64,000 bases of DNA from Kaistella antarctica (GCF_900109615.1 NZ_FOIX01000001.1:496001-560000), one strand, 5' to 3'; positions 32,187 through 42,143 are shown, counted from the first letter of the stretch. The notes: generated from the sequence alone by a model not told the origin. Numbers and translations: made by a program.

Positions 32187-32336
32187 TATTTTCTATTGAT
32201 TAAGTACTCAAAAATAGACAATTTTATTTTTAAAATTAATGAAATTGAACAAATTCAGAAGCCTATTAGTACCATTTATTTAAAGGAAAAATCCCAGACT
32301 TCGTTTCATCATAGAACAACTTTCGTAAAAGAATTG

Positions 32337-32344
32337 TATTTTTG
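32337..32344 (+). promoter_or_regulatory. Candidate -7 box of meaB, suggesting a leaderless transcript
   Basis: TATTTTTG matches TAnnTTTG and ends 5 bases before the meaB ATG. With a start site a few bases after the box, the mRNA would have no usable ribosome-binding site. Confidence 0.45.
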
Positions 32345-32349
32345 ATTGA

Positions 32350-33333
32350 ATGAAAACCCCTTCTACCCAAGAACTGATAAAAGGAATCCAGTCCGGCGAC
32401 AAACGTTTGCTCGGTAAAGCAATTACGTTGGTAGAAAGTAAAAAAACGGAACACCGCGATCAAGCTGAAGAACTTTTAAAAGAAATCTTACCTTTTACGG
32501 GCAAATCAATAAGAGTCGGAATTACGGGCGTTCCAGGTGCGGGAAAATCTACCTTTATTGAAAATTTTGGCAAGTTGGCGATTCAGCATGGGAAGAAAGT
32601 TGCCGTGCTGGCGATTGATCCCAGTTCCTCTTTGAATAAAGGATCTATCCTCGGTGACAAAACACGAATGGAAGAATTAGCGAAAGAGAAAAACGCGTTC
32701 ATTCGTCCCAGCCCGACTTCTGGATTTTTGGGTGGGATTGCTAATGCAACTTTTGAGTCGTTATTGATTTGTGAAGCTGCCGGTTACGATTACATTTTAA
32801 TTGAAACGGTTGGTGTTGGTCAAAGCGAAGTGTTGGTTTCAGATATTACCGATTTCTTTTTATTTCTAAAGATTATTGGTGGTGGCGACGAACTTCAGGG
32901 AATAAAACGAGGGATTATGGAAATGGTTGATTTAATCTTCATTAATAAAGTAGAAGAAGAAAACCGACTCAAAGCAAAAAACACCAAAATTGAACTCATG
33001 CGGGCGCTTCATTTTTTACCCTCAAAAGAAAAAAACTGGAAAGTTCCGGTGCTTCTTGGTTCAGCTCTAAATAATAATGGTTTAGAAGAGGTTTATGAAA
33101 AGGTAGAAGAGTTCATTTACCTAAAAATTTCTAATCATTCTTTTGAAGAAACTCGGAAAAGACAAGCTGAAAAACGTTTTGATTATTGGGTTCAGGAATA
33201 TATTTTGCAAAAAACGAAGTCTAATAAATCGACCGAAATATTTTACGAAGAGCATAAAAAAAATGCTTCTGAGTTGAAATCAAATCCAAGTACAGAAGCA
33301 AAAATTTTTGTCGAGAAATTGCTCGGAACTTAA
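32350..33333 (+). CDS. meaB: Methylmalonyl-CoA mutase-associated GTPase MeaB
   Basis: 327 residues of the G3E GTPase family. The P loop is GVPGAGKST (about 59-67), then IDPSS, GDKTRM, ETVGVGQSE (switch region) and the specificity site NKVEEEN. N-terminal LIKGIQSGDKRLLGKAITLVES is the usual MeaB start region, which fixes the start at the first ATG. MeaB guards and reloads adenosylcobalamin in methylmalonyl-CoA mutase; the mutase genes are not in the window. It ends next to the convergent DUF4251 gene without an intervening terminator. Confidence 0.93.
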   Translation: MKTPSTQELIKGIQSGDKRLLGKAITLVESKKTEHRDQAEELLKEILPFTGKSIRVGITGVPGAGKSTFIENFGKLAIQHGKKVAVLAIDPSSSLNKGSILGDKTRMEELAKEKNAFIRPSPTSGFLGGIANATFESLLICEAAGYDYILIETVGVGQSEVLVSDITDFFLFLKIIGGGDELQGIKRGIMEMVDLIFINKVEEENRLKAKNTKIELMRALHFLPSKEKNWKVPVLLGSALNNNGLEEVYEKVEEFIYLKISNHSFEETRKRQAEKRFDYWVQEYILQKTKSNKSTEIFYEEHKKNASELKSNPSTEAKIFVEKLLGT

Positions 33334-33867
33334 TTACTTCTTCAGCATTGTATTTTCCATAATGTATCCATTATAAGAGATAGACTGACGGTCATTAGAA
33401 TCAATCGATACGTAAGTTTTTCCATTTTTAAAAACCTCCATATAAATTGTTCGCATGTTTTGTTGATCTTTAGCTACTATTGTATAAATAGAGCTTCCTT
33501 TTTTACCCTGCTTTTTGTCTACTGTAAAATCTGTCGTAGTGAACCGATAAGAATTTTTACTATCATCCATATTCGCATTGTACATTCTGCCGAAGTAAGG
33601 TAAAGTTACACTCAGTTTTTCTTTTCTAATTTCTATCGTGTATCCAGAATCTAAATTTAAAATGCGCGAACCGCCGCCACCTGGCAAGGAGTTCATGGCT
33701 TTGATAACGTCTGCATCCATCGGATTGGCGCGCTCTGCCATAAAGGTGAATTGATTACTTTCCAATAATCGGGCAATATTCGCCGACGGGATGTTGTTTT
33801 GAGTACTGCAGGAAAATGTCACCAGAAGCATAAAGGCAACACTTGCAATTGTAAGTAGATTTTTCAT
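33334..33867 (-). CDS. DUF4251 family lipoprotein
   Basis: 177 residues with a lipobox TFSC (Cys20). The body is beta-rich, with FTFMAERANPMDADVIKAMN, LDSGYTIEIRKEKLSVTLPYFGRMY and the FTTTDFTV strand, which match DUF4251 as I know it. Function unknown; it is probably on the periplasmic or outer-membrane face. It abuts meaB tail to tail, with the stops adjacent. Confidence 0.8.
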   Translation of the reverse strand: MKNLLTIASVAFMLLVTFSCSTQNNIPSANIARLLESNQFTFMAERANPMDADVIKAMNSLPGGGGSRILNLDSGYTIEIRKEKLSVTLPYFGRMYNANMDDSKNSYRFTTTDFTVDKKQGKKGSSIYTIVAKDQQNMRTIYMEVFKNGKTYVSIDSNDRQSISYNGYIMENTMLKK

Positions 33868-33966
33868 GTATATTTTTTTAGTCTTCCAAAGATTGCGAAA
33901 TATTATGAATATATCACCATTTGGAATAAAAATTGTTTAATGGTTCAGCACTTAAAGTAAACTACT

Positions 33967-34776
33967 ATGAAAAATTTAAATAAAGTATTAGGTATTACGG
34001 TACTATCAGCAATGATGATCGCTTGTACAACCAACCCAATCACGGGAAGAAAATCTTTACAACTAGCCAACAACCAAGAGATTTCTGCGATGGCTTTGCA
34101 ACAGTACAGACAAACACTATCAACAGCGAAAGTTGTTAAAGGAACTACGCAGGCAAAAAGTGTTCAAAATGTTGGACTAAGAATTAAAAACGCTGCGAAT
34201 AACTATTACAGAGGAATTGGTAGAGAAGCAGATCTTGCAAATTACCAGTGGGAATTTAATTTAATCAACGACAAGCAAATCAATGCTTGGTGTATGCCAG
34301 GTGGTAAAGTTGCCGTTTATACTGGAATTATGCCAATTACCAAGACAGACACTGGATTAGCAGTAGTTTTAGGACACGAGATTTCGCACGCAATTGCTGG
34401 TCATGGAAATGAAAGAATTTCACAAGGAATGATCGCCGAATATGGTGGAGCGATTCTTGGAAGTACGATTTCAAATGGTCAAATGGCAGCAATCTTTCAA
34501 CAAGCTTATCCATTAGGCGCTCAAGTAGCGTTATTAAAATACGGTCGAAGCCAAGAATTAGAAGCTGACGAAATGGGACTTTATTTGATGGGGATGGCGG
34601 GTTACGATCCGAGAGAATCTCAACCATTCTGGCAAAGAATGGAAGCTGCTTCAACAGGGAACAGACCTCCAGAGTTTTTATCAACTCACCCGAATCCAGA
34701 TACAAGAAGAGCAGATTTAGAAAGACACATGCCGAAAGCTTTAGCATATTACAAAGCTTCAGGCGGTAAACTCTAA
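33967..34776 (+). CDS. M48 family zinc metalloprotease lipoprotein
   Basis: 269 residues. Lipobox MIAC (Cys20) is followed by TTNPITGRKSLQL, a feature of the Bacteroidota Oma1/BepA-like set. The zinc motif is HEISH (His137, Glu138, His141), with the third ligand in the ELEADEMGLYLM helix. It is expected in the periplasm for quality control of envelope proteins; the substrate is not known. A strong terminator follows. Confidence 0.92.
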   Translation: MKNLNKVLGITVLSAMMIACTTNPITGRKSLQLANNQEISAMALQQYRQTLSTAKVVKGTTQAKSVQNVGLRIKNAANNYYRGIGREADLANYQWEFNLINDKQINAWCMPGGKVAVYTGIMPITKTDTGLAVVLGHEISHAIAGHGNERISQGMIAEYGGAILGSTISNGQMAAIFQQAYPLGAQVALLKYGRSQELEADEMGLYLMGMAGYDPRESQPFWQRMEAASTGNRPPEFLSTHPNPDTRRADLERHMPKALAYYKASGGKL

Positions 34777-34796
34777 GACAAAATCATATTTATAGT

Positions 34797-34838
34797 AAAC
34801 CTTTCCGAATTTTTCTTAAATTTGGGAAGGTTTTTTAA
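34797..34838 (+). terminator. Long-stem intrinsic terminator after the M48 protease gene
   Basis: AAACCTTTCCGAATTT (34797-34812) can pair with AAATTTGGGAAGGTTT with two wobbles, followed by TTT. Confidence 0.85.
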
Positions 34839-34849
34839 TTTACATCAAC

Positions 34850-35176
34850 ATGAAAAATTTACATTTTATAGGATTTCTTTTACTAGGTTTGGCTTTTTTA
34901 CTTTACTATATGCTTCCCGAATTTGCGGTAGTTAAACTTTTTGAACCCATGAGTTTAATGGGAATTCTAGCCGGAATCGGAATCGGTTTGATCATCGGAG
35001 GAATCGTAGGATATATCAGCAAAGGAACTGCCTTGAAACAGGACTTAAAAAGAAAAGAATTGGTACAGCTTCGAAAAGAAAATGAAGATCTAGAGAAGCA
35101 AGCTGCGGAACTTGCCAGACAGCAAACTGTAACTTATACCACAACAGAAGAAAATAAAAATCCTCCGAATTATTAA
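34850..35176 (+). CDS. Small membrane protein with coiled-coil tail, function unknown
   Basis: 108 residues. Two hydrophobic segments (about 6-21 and 37-58, the second very Gly-rich) are followed by a charged coiled coil (LKQDLKRKELVQLRKENEDLEKQAAELARQQ) and a polar tail. The charged tail is probably cytoplasmic. No family is recognised with confidence. It stands alone between two terminators. Confidence 0.65.
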   Translation: MKNLHFIGFLLLGLAFLLYYMLPEFAVVKLFEPMSLMGILAGIGIGLIIGGIVGYISKGTALKQDLKRKELVQLRKENEDLEKQAAELARQQTVTYTTTEENKNPPNY

Positions 35177-35192
35177 TTCAGAGGATTTTATT
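35157..35192. terminator. Bidirectional intrinsic terminator
   Basis: AATCCTC and GAGGATT enclose a region that also pairs (GAATT with AATTC), between the convergent 34850-35176 and 35211-35849 genes. Confidence 0.8.
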
Positions 35193-35210
35193 TATGAGGT
35201 AAAACTACAG

Positions 35211-35849
35211 TTAGAATTTGTACCCTAATCCAAGCATAAATAGACTAGCTCTGTTGTCATAGTCAATTTGCTGATTAGATCCTGCTACCGTATTCACGAA
35301 TTTTCTTTGATCTTTAGAAAAAGCTCCTTCATACTTCGCTGAAATTATAAGCTTCGAAATTTCACTTTGCAAACCGATTTGGTATCCTAGGGTAAAATCT
35401 TTTGCATTAACACGTTGTACGAAATTATCAAAATTTTCATCTTTCGTTAAATTAATGCTGGCAACAGGTCCGGCGTAAGCACTTAACATATCTCCTAAAA
35501 GATTGTATCCTAAAAGTACAGGGATATCAACACGGCTGCTTTTAGCTTTAATAGTCGTTTGCTCAGTATTAATGTCATTTGCAACAGTAACTTCATTGTT
35601 AAAGGTAGAATAGTAAATTTCTGGCATCACATATAATGCAACTGGTAATTTTACTTTCATTGATAAACCAGCGTTAAAACCAGTTATGTTTTTCCCTTTC
35701 TGCTCAATAGCAGTTGTGGTTGCAGTTTTTAGGTTTTTCCAAGATGCTGAACTTGTAGGAATCATGACGTTTGCTTTAGCTGCAAAAGAAATTTGCGCAG
35801 ATGCCATAACACTTGCACCGATTAAGACGATGCTAAAAAATTTATTCAT
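35211..35849 (-). CDS. Outer-membrane beta-barrel protein (porin family)
   Basis: 212 residues with a signal peptide ending ASAQ, alternating amphipathic strands (VALYVMPEIYYSTF, VDIPVLLGYNLL, ISAKYEGAFSKD) and a C-terminal aromatic (LGLGYKF). This suits an eight-stranded barrel of the OmpA-like/porin family type. Its start overlaps the stop of the MlaF-like gene by 8 bases, so it is co-transcribed with the MlaFE-like transporter, which suggests but does not prove a link to outer-membrane lipid traffic. Confidence 0.75.
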   Translation of the reverse strand: MNKFFSIVLIGASVMASAQISFAAKANVMIPTSSASWKNLKTATTTAIEQKGKNITGFNAGLSMKVKLPVALYVMPEIYYSTFNNEVTVANDINTEQTTIKAKSSRVDIPVLLGYNLLGDMLSAYAGPVASINLTKDENFDNFVQRVNAKDFTLGYQIGLQSEISKLIISAKYEGAFSKDQRKFVNTVAGSNQQIDYDNRASLFMLGLGYKF

Positions 35850-36651
35850 TAGAATGAGGTTTTGTTATAATATTGTCAATTGAAGTTTTGTTCGTTTTCA
35901 TGAAATATTCACGAAGTTCCTTGAACAACTCTGAGGAGTAAACGAAGTCGATTAGGTTTTTATTGCCTGCATTAATCAGGATATCTTTATTTCCTTGCCA
36001 TTCCTTAATACCCATTCGTAAATACAAAATATTTTCTCCAATGGTCATTACGGAATTCATATCATGAGTGTTGATGATGGTTGTCGTATTATATTCTTTC
36101 GTAATTTCTAAAAGCAAATCATCAATAATGTTTGCTGTATAAGGATCCAGTCCCGAGTTCGGTTCATCACAGAATAGATATTTCGGATTGTTCACAATTG
36201 CTCGCGCGATGGCAACCCTTTTTTGCATCCCACCCGAAATTTCTGAAGGATATTTTCTATTTGCTTTTTCCAGATGTACGCGGCCAATCACTTCAAAAGC
36301 GCGTCTTTTTTTCTCGCGGAAAGTTAGGTTGGTAAACATGTCTAAAGGGAATGTAATATTTTCCTCTACCGTCATCGAATCAAAAAGCGCACTTCCCTGA
36401 AATACTGTTCCGATTTCGGAGCGCAGCTGTTGTTTTTCATCTCGCGACATTTTATTGATGTCCTTTCCATCGAACAAGATTTCGCCTGACGTTGGTTGAT
36501 AAACATTCAATAAGCTTTTCAGAAAAACCGTTTTCCCCGAACCACTTTGACCGATGATGAGGTTTACTTTGCCCGTTTCAAAATTGCTTGAAATTCCTTT
36601 TAAGACCTCAACAGTTTCAAAACTTTTCTTTAAATCTTTTACTTCTATCAT
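35842..36651 (-). CDS. MlaF-like ABC transporter ATP-binding protein
   Basis: 269 residues from the ATG at 36651; 20 further in-frame codons upstream overlap the permease gene and are rejected. Walker A is GQSGSGKT (about 36-43), the signature SGGMQKR (about 140) and Walker B YLFCDEP. The arrangement and length match MlaF/Ttg2A-type ATPases. The start overlaps the permease stop by one base (TAATG). Proteins of this type drive phospholipid movement between envelope membranes. Confidence 0.88.
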   Translation of the reverse strand: MIEVKDLKKSFETVEVLKGISSNFETGKVNLIIGQSGSGKTVFLKSLLNVYQPTSGEILFDGKDINKMSRDEKQQLRSEIGTVFQGSALFDSMTVEENITFPLDMFTNLTFREKKRRAFEVIGRVHLEKANRKYPSEISGGMQKRVAIARAIVNNPKYLFCDEPNSGLDPYTANIIDDLLLEITKEYNTTTIINTHDMNSVMTIGENILYLRMGIKEWQGNKDILINAGNKNLIDFVYSSELFKELREYFMKTNKTSIDNIITKPHSNE

Positions 36652-37403
36652 TAGCTTAGGAACATTTGAGTTAATATAAGATTCATAATGATGATGGCCA
36701 CGATCGTCCATACTACTGCTTGCGTGCTGGCACGACCTACTTCTAGTGAACCTCCTTTTACATTATAACCGAAATAGGCTGGAATTGTGGCAATTAAAAA
36801 AGCAAATACCGCTGTCTTAAAAAAGGCATACCAAATGAAATGCTGTGGCATATACATCTGGATTCCGGTGATGTAATCTGCTTTACTCCAGCTTCCAGTC
36901 GCAGTTCCAGCTAAATAGCCGCCCCATATTCCAAAGACAATACTGATTGCAATTAGTAAAGGATTAAAAATGATACTGGCTAAAATTTTAGGTAAAATTA
37001 AAAAGTTCGGCGAATTAACTCCCATAATATCTAAAGCATCGATTTGTTCGGTGACGCGCATGGTTCCTATACTTGAAGCGATATATGATCCAACTTTTCC
37101 CGCTAAAACTACCGATATAATTGTGGGTGCAAATTCCAGGATCAATACCACTTTTGTAGCATATCCGATGAAAGAATTAGGAATAGGAAAAGATGATGCG
37201 CTGAAGTTATTGAACATCTGAATCGCCACAACCGCTCCTACGAAAGTAGAAGTAAAGAGGACCAATCCGAATGAATTCACCCCTAAGTCATAGACTTCAC
37301 GCATGAATAATTTGCCGAATATTGATGCCTTCTGTGGTCTTTTTAGTGTTTTTCCTAGAAGAATGAAATAGGCGCCGACTTGGCTCAACAGATTTTTAAA
37401 CAT
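36651..37403 (-). CDS. MlaE-like ABC transporter permease
   Basis: 250 residues with about five membrane segments. The conserved MlaE/YrbE coupling region is EQIDALDIMGVNSPNFLILPKILA (about 137-160). The N-terminal membrane-parallel helix region and the closing AVVWTIVAIIIMNLILTQM are also typical. It forms the transmembrane part of a Mla-type lipid transporter with the downstream ATPase. A MlaD-like MCE protein is encoded far away at 51902-52852. Confidence 0.9.
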   Translation of the reverse strand: MFKNLLSQVGAYFILLGKTLKRPQKASIFGKLFMREVYDLGVNSFGLVLFTSTFVGAVVAIQMFNNFSASSFPIPNSFIGYATKVVLILEFAPTIISVVLAGKVGSYIASSIGTMRVTEQIDALDIMGVNSPNFLILPKILASIIFNPLLIAISIVFGIWGGYLAGTATGSWSKADYITGIQMYMPQHFIWYAFFKTAVFAFLIATIPAYFGYNVKGGSLEVGRASTQAVVWTIVAIIIMNLILTQMFLS

Positions 37404-37438
37404 GCTGCAAAAATAGTGTTTTTTATTTTTTAATTAGT

Positions 37439-38812
37439 TTACTTGGCATTCTTATCTCCGCCGATAATTAAAAAAACTGTTTTTAGAATGACGACTAGAT
37501 CTAAACTTACCGTCCAGTTTTTTACGTAGAATGCATCTGCTAAAATTCTTTTTTGCATTTCCAGATCCATGTCCCCAGCGTCACCGCGCAACCCGTTTAC
37601 CTGAGCAAGACCTGTAACGCCAGGCTTAACCAAGCTTCGAATGGAGTACCGACCAATTTTTAATTTGTAGAAATCATCGACCAAAAGCATGTGCGGTCTT
37701 GGACCGACGACAGACATTTCTCCCTTCAAGACATTAATGAATTGTGGCATTTCGTCGAGACTCGTTTTCCTCAAAAACCGACCAATCTTAGTTATTCGTT
37801 TGTCATTTTTTTCGGTCGTTTTTGATGTACACTCACCATTAACGTGCATAGTCCGAAATTTAAGACAATTAAAAACGTCATCATGGTAGCCATATCTTTT
37901 TTGTACAAAGAAAACTGGACCTTTGCCATCTAACTTAATTAAGATTGCCAGAATCGGAAATAGCCAAGTACAGATGAACACCAAAATGAGTACTGAAAAT
38001 AAAATATCGAACGCACGCTTTAAGACCGCATTCGTTAAATAATCGAGTGGAAATTTAGAGCGAAGTAAAATGGGTAAAGTTTCGATATATCCCAAATCGA
38101 ATTGAAAGAAATTATTTTTTGAAATGCTGGGAATTAAAGAAATTCGAACTTGGTGTCTTTCTGCTAGTTTGTAAATTTCGGTTTCCTGTATCTTTTCATA
38201 ATTGCTGAAATCAGTCGAAAAATATAAAGTGTGAATTCCATTCTCTTTCCAAAATTCGACGAGTTTTGAAAAATCAAATTGATCTTCCAAGGCATAATCG
38301 TAAATTTTGAAACCATAATCTTTACGTTCTGATAAAATATTTCTAAGTATAATTGACGAAGAGTCATCAGACAAAAACATCACGTTTCTTACGTTATATC
38401 CTAATGTTCTGATATATTTCAAAGCAAAGAAAAGGGTGGATTTAATAATGAAAAGTACCACGAACAGGCACATTGCAATTAAAAACCTTTCCTGCTTTAA
38501 AAAGGCATTGTTACTTACTTTCGCCAAAAGAATTACGCCGAAAATGAAAATAAAAATATGCGTAATCAATCGCTCCAAGTAAATCGTATACGTAATATTT
38601 CTGGCGACGGTATACAATTTCGTTCGGCTACTGAGCAAAATCCAAAAGAAAATCAATAAGACAATAGAAAGGAAGTTTTGCTCGGAATTCTCTCCGCCGA
38701 ATAGTTCCTCATTATTTCGTAGAAAAAAGTACACAAATACTGCCGCAATCACAACGACATCGATGAGAATAAAAGTAGTCTTGAAATATCTAGAATATCG
38801 AATTCTTTGCAT
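37439..38812 (-). CDS. Polyprenyl-phosphate sugar-1-phosphate transferase (WcaJ/PglC type)
   Basis: 457 residues: an N-terminal part with four to five membrane segments, a middle nucleotide-binding-like region, and a C-terminal bacterial sugar-transferase domain. That domain starts at LKRAFDILFSVLILVFICTWL and contains KFRTMH, KIGRFLRKTSLDEMPQ and VVGPRPHM. This enzyme moves a sugar phosphate from a nucleotide sugar to undecaprenyl phosphate, the first step of exopolysaccharide or O-unit synthesis. The downstream genes are unrelated, so it is not part of an obvious polysaccharide cluster. Confidence 0.9.
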   Translation of the reverse strand: MQRIRYSRYFKTTFILIDVVVIAAVFVYFFLRNNEELFGGENSEQNFLSIVLLIFFWILLSSRTKLYTVARNITYTIYLERLITHIFIFIFGVILLAKVSNNAFLKQERFLIAMCLFVVLFIIKSTLFFALKYIRTLGYNVRNVMFLSDDSSSIILRNILSERKDYGFKIYDYALEDQFDFSKLVEFWKENGIHTLYFSTDFSNYEKIQETEIYKLAERHQVRISLIPSISKNNFFQFDLGYIETLPILLRSKFPLDYLTNAVLKRAFDILFSVLILVFICTWLFPILAILIKLDGKGPVFFVQKRYGYHDDVFNCLKFRTMHVNGECTSKTTEKNDKRITKIGRFLRKTSLDEMPQFINVLKGEMSVVGPRPHMLLVDDFYKLKIGRYSIRSLVKPGVTGLAQVNGLRGDAGDMDLEMQKRILADAFYVKNWTVSLDLVVILKTVFLIIGGDKNAK

Positions 38813-38846
38813 ACAGCAGATTAATTACAAGTAAAGCTAAGGCAAT

Positions 38847-39479
38847 TTATGGAATATTCAAATACTTATGGGTTTGAACGGAGGTTTGCCATTTTGGATT
38901 TGCAAGGACAAAGTCGGTAATTTTAGGATAAATTTCATCTCTTTTGCTCCATTCACTTTGAAGATAGAGGACGCAGTTTTCAGAAACTTTTGCTGCCTGT
39001 TCTTCGGCAAATTTCAAGTCATTGTTGTTAAAGACAATCATCTTCAACTCATTGGCTTTGGCATAAATAGCTGGTTTTGGCAACCCAGTTTTCTTTGGTG
39101 ACAGGGTAATCCAGTCCAAAGTTCCACTCATTTCATAAGCTCCCGAAGTTTCAATATGAATGACACAGCCGAGTTCTTTTAAGCGGTTGGTTAAAATCTC
39201 TAAATTCCACATCAAAGGTTCACCACCAGTTAATACAATCGTTTTGCAAAAGCGGGCTGCAGTTTCCGCAATTTCTTCGGTATTCATCAAAGGATGTAAG
39301 GTAGGATCCCAACTTTCTTTTACATCACACCAATGGCAGCCAACATCGCAACCTCCTAATCTTATGAAATAGGCCGCTTTTCCGGTATGTGCGCCTTCAC
39401 CTTGTATGGTATAAAAATGCTCCATCACGGGGAGCATTTTACCTTCTTTTAATAAAATATCTTCTTCTTCTTTAGTCAT
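38847..39479 (-). CDS. queE: 7-carboxy-7-deazaguanine synthase
   Basis: 210 residues, a short radical-SAM enzyme. The cluster motif is GGCDVGCHWCD (Cys44, Cys48, Cys51), after FYTIQGEGAHTGKAAYFIRL. The later VLTGGEPLMW and IHIETSG are typical of QueE. It makes 7-carboxy-7-deazaguanine, an early precursor of queuosine in tRNA. Its start overlaps the folD stop by 8 bases. Linking queE with folD in one transcript may reflect the folate-pathway origin of the QueE substrate, an inference. Confidence 0.92.
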   Translation of the reverse strand: MTKEEEDILLKEGKMLPVMEHFYTIQGEGAHTGKAAYFIRLGGCDVGCHWCDVKESWDPTLHPLMNTEEIAETAARFCKTIVLTGGEPLMWNLEILTNRLKELGCVIHIETSGAYEMSGTLDWITLSPKKTGLPKPAIYAKANELKMIVFNNNDLKFAEEQAAKVSENCVLYLQSEWSKRDEIYPKITDFVLANPKWQTSVQTHKYLNIP

Positions 39480-40356
39480 TGTATACTGAGGTTTTATAAG
39501 CCAATAGGGTGTTTTTCATCAACATGGCTCGGGTCATTGGACCAACTCCGCCTGGTACCGGCGTAATCCAACTCGCTTTTTCTTTGCAACTTTCAAAATC
39601 GACATCGCCGATTAGTTTGTATCCTTTTTCAGATTGATCTTCCACTCGTGTAATTCCAACGTCAATGATGATTGCGCCTTCTTTAATCATATCTGCTTTC
39701 AAGAAATTAGGGTCGCCTAAAGCAGTGATAATAATATCTGCTTTTTGGGTAAATTCTTCAATATGAGGAGTGTATGAGTGAGTAAGAGTCACGGTAGAGT
39801 TTCCTGGGAAATCTTTTCGACCCATCAAAATGCTCATTGGTTTTCCGACAATTCTACTTCTTCCGATAACGACGCAGTGCTTTCCTTTGGTATCAATACC
39901 ATATCTTTCTAATAAAGTAATAATTCCGAATGGAGTAGCTGGTAAAAACGTATCCATTTCTAAAGCCATCTTTCCGAAATTTTCAGGATGGAAACCATCT
40001 ACATCTTTTCGTGGATCGATCGCCATGATGATTTTTTCCTGGTCAATTTGTTTGGGTAAAGGTAATTGAACGATAAAGCCATCTACATCTTTAGACTTAT
40101 TGAGTTCATCGATTTTTTCCAAAAGTTCTGATTCAGAAACGGTGCTTGGGAAATCTACCAAGGAAGATTTAAACCCAACTTCTTTGCAATCTTTGATTTT
40201 GTTATTTACGTACGTCATGCTCGCGCCATTCTTTCCAACCAAAATTGCTACCAGATGAGGTGGACGTCTATTCGTTTCAACAATTTTTATTACATCAACG
40301 CGGATTTCTTCTTTGATTTCCTTGGAAACTTTAAGCCCGTCTAGAATTTGTGCCAT
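39472..40356 (-). CDS. folD: Bifunctional methylenetetrahydrofolate dehydrogenase/cyclohydrolase
   Basis: 294 residues. The catalytic YVNNKIKDC region (Tyr, Lys), VQLPLP, the PRKDVDGFHPENFG signature, the Rossmann loop VIGRSRIVGKPM and the closing PGGVGPMTRAML are all present. It interconverts 5,10-methylene- and 10-formyl-tetrahydrofolate with NADP. Full length for the family. It overlaps queE by 8 bases; pgi lies upstream on the same strand with a 29-base gap. Confidence 0.96.
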   Translation of the reverse strand: MAQILDGLKVSKEIKEEIRVDVIKIVETNRRPPHLVAILVGKNGASMTYVNNKIKDCKEVGFKSSLVDFPSTVSESELLEKIDELNKSKDVDGFIVQLPLPKQIDQEKIIMAIDPRKDVDGFHPENFGKMALEMDTFLPATPFGIITLLERYGIDTKGKHCVVIGRSRIVGKPMSILMGRKDFPGNSTVTLTHSYTPHIEEFTQKADIIITALGDPNFLKADMIKEGAIIIDVGITRVEDQSEKGYKLIGDVDFESCKEKASWITPVPGGVGPMTRAMLMKNTLLAYKTSVYND

Positions 40357-40385
40357 TTCGGTTTTACTTTAGATTTATTTTAGAT

Positions 40386-42026
40386 TTACTTTTTGTCTTT
40401 ATAATAATGGATCAAACCATTGGTAGAAGAGTCATGGGAAGTAACGGTCTCGGAACTTTTCAGTTCAGATAAAACTTTTCCAGCTAAAACTTTTCCTAAT
40501 TCTACTCCAAACTGGTCAAAACTGAAAATGTTCCAAATAATTCCCTGAACAAAAATTTTATGTTCGTATAACGCAATTAATTGACCCAGTGAATAAGGCG
40601 TTAATTCATTAAATAATATTGAATTAGTAGGCGTATTTCCGTGGAACACTTTGTAATTAACCAATCGATCAATTTCTTCTTCAGAAATTCCAGATTTTTT
40701 TAAATCTGCTCTCGCCTCATTTTCTGTTTTCCCAAATGCCAAGGCTTCTGTCTGCGCAAAAAAGTTGGCTAATAGTATTTCCTGATGGTCAGAAATTACG
40801 TTGCAAGATTTTACATAAGCAATAAAGTCAGCCGGAATCAATTCTGTCCCCTGATGAATTAGTTGATAGAAAGCATGTTGACCATTGGTTCCAGGTTCTC
40901 CCCAAATAATTGGTCCGGTTTCATATTCTACAAATTCCCCATTTCGATCCACACATTTTCCGTTACTTTCCATATCACCTTGTTGAAGGTAGGCAGGGAA
41001 ACGATCTAAGTATTGAGAATAAGGTAAAATTGCATACGTTCCAGCATCGAAAAAGTTACGGTACCAAATTCTATTAAGCGCCATTAAAACTGGCACGTTT
41101 TCTTTAAAGTCAGCAGTTTTAAAATGAACATCGGTTTCGTTGGCTCCTTTTAATAATTGCTCAAAGTTTTCATAACCGACAGAAAGTACGATGCTTAAAC
41201 CGATGGCACTCCACAGTGAATATCTGCCGCCGACCCAATCCCAGAATTCGAAGATATTTTCCTCCGCAATTCCAAATTTTTTCACAGCTTCCGTATTGGT
41301 AGAAAGTGCCACGAAATGTTTGGCGACATCTTCTTGTTTTCCAGCTTTCATAAACCATGATTTTGCAGATTCTGCGTTGGTCATCGTTTCCTGTGTCGTA
41401 AAGGTTTTAGAAGCGATAATGAAAAGGGTCGTTTCTGGATTTAAATCTTTGGTCACTTCGGCGATGTGATTGCCATCAACATTGGAAACGAAATGAACCT
41501 GAAGTCTTGTTTTAAAATGTTTCAAAGCGGAGCAAACCATCACTGGTCCTAGATCTGAACCTCCAATTCCAATATTCACAACATCGGTAATTTCCTTTCC
41601 TGAAAATCCTTTGTGTTCCCCCGAAATAATTTTCTCCGAGAAGGTTTTCATTTGGTCTAAAACCCTCTTAATTCCTGGCTTTATATTTTCGCCATCGACC
41701 AAGATTTCTTTATCTGAAAAATCACGTAAGGCGGTGTGAAGAACAGCTCTTCCTTCAGTTTCATTGATTTTTTCTCCAGAGAACATCGCTTCAATTGCCG
41801 CTTTTACATCGCATTCTTCAGCTAAATTTTGTAAAAGGTCGAAGGTTTTCTGATCGATTAAGTTTTTAGAATAATCGAAAAGATAATCTTTTCTTTTTAC
41901 TGAAAACTGGTTGAATCGTTCTGGATTATATTGAAATAAAGTGCGGAGTTCAAAATCGTTCTGAGCAAAATGTTCTTGTAGATTTTTCCAGGCGCTGGTT
42001 TGGGTAGGATTTATTTTGGGTAACAT
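40386..42026 (-). CDS. pgi: Glucose-6-phosphate isomerase
   Basis: 546 residues of the large eukaryote-like Pgi form. Diagnostic regions are [31 protein letters not shown], the [16 protein letters not shown] signature and [19 protein letters not shown] with the catalytic Glu and His. It interconverts glucose 6-phosphate and fructose 6-phosphate. It probably starts a pgi-folD-queE transcript on the minus strand; the terminator at 42088-42123 isolates it from the DUF4349 gene. Confidence 0.97.
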   Translation of the reverse strand: MLPKINPTQTSAWKNLQEHFAQNDFELRTLFQYNPERFNQFSVKRKDYLFDYSKNLIDQKTFDLLQNLAEECDVKAAIEAMFSGEKINETEGRAVLHTALRDFSDKEILVDGENIKPGIKRVLDQMKTFSEKIISGEHKGFSGKEITDVVNIGIGGSDLGPVMVCSALKHFKTRLQVHFVSNVDGNHIAEVTKDLNPETTLFIIASKTFTTQETMTNAESAKSWFMKAGKQEDVAKHFVALSTNTEAVKKFGIAEENIFEFWDWVGGRYSLWSAIGLSIVLSVGYENFEQLLKGANETDVHFKTADFKENVPVLMALNRIWYRNFFDAGTYAILPYSQYLDRFPAYLQQGDMESNGKCVDRNGEFVEYETGPIIWGEPGTNGQHAFYQLIHQGTELIPADFIAYVKSCNVISDHQEILLANFFAQTEALAFGKTENEARADLKKSGISEEEIDRLVNYKVFHGNTPTNSILFNELTPYSLGQLIALYEHKIFVQGIIWNIFSFDQFGVELGKVLAGKVLSELKSSETVTSHDSSTNGLIHYYKDKK

Positions 42027-42087
42027 TTCAGAAATTTTTTAATTACAGATTTTATACTTTAATAGTTTTAAAATCCCTGCAAATTTA

Positions 42088-42123
42088 CGGAAAAATAAAA
42101 CCTCCGAAAAAGATTCGGAGGTT
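42088..42123 (-). terminator. Intrinsic terminator after the DUF4349 gene
   Basis: AACCTCCGAA and TTCGGAGGTT pair around a five-base loop (42099-42123), followed on the minus strand by TTATTTTT. Confidence 0.85.
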
Positions 42124-42143
42124 GATTTTAAAGTGAACTAAAT

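Noticed and set aside
34337-34747. 136-codon minus-strand ORF opposite the M48 protease gene
   Set aside because: Shadow of a gene with a clear HEISH active site; no support for coding on this strand.
36652-36711. N-terminal extension of the MlaF-like gene into the permease gene
   Set aside because: The ATG at 36651 overlaps the permease stop in the usual coupled form, and the extension is not ATPase-like.
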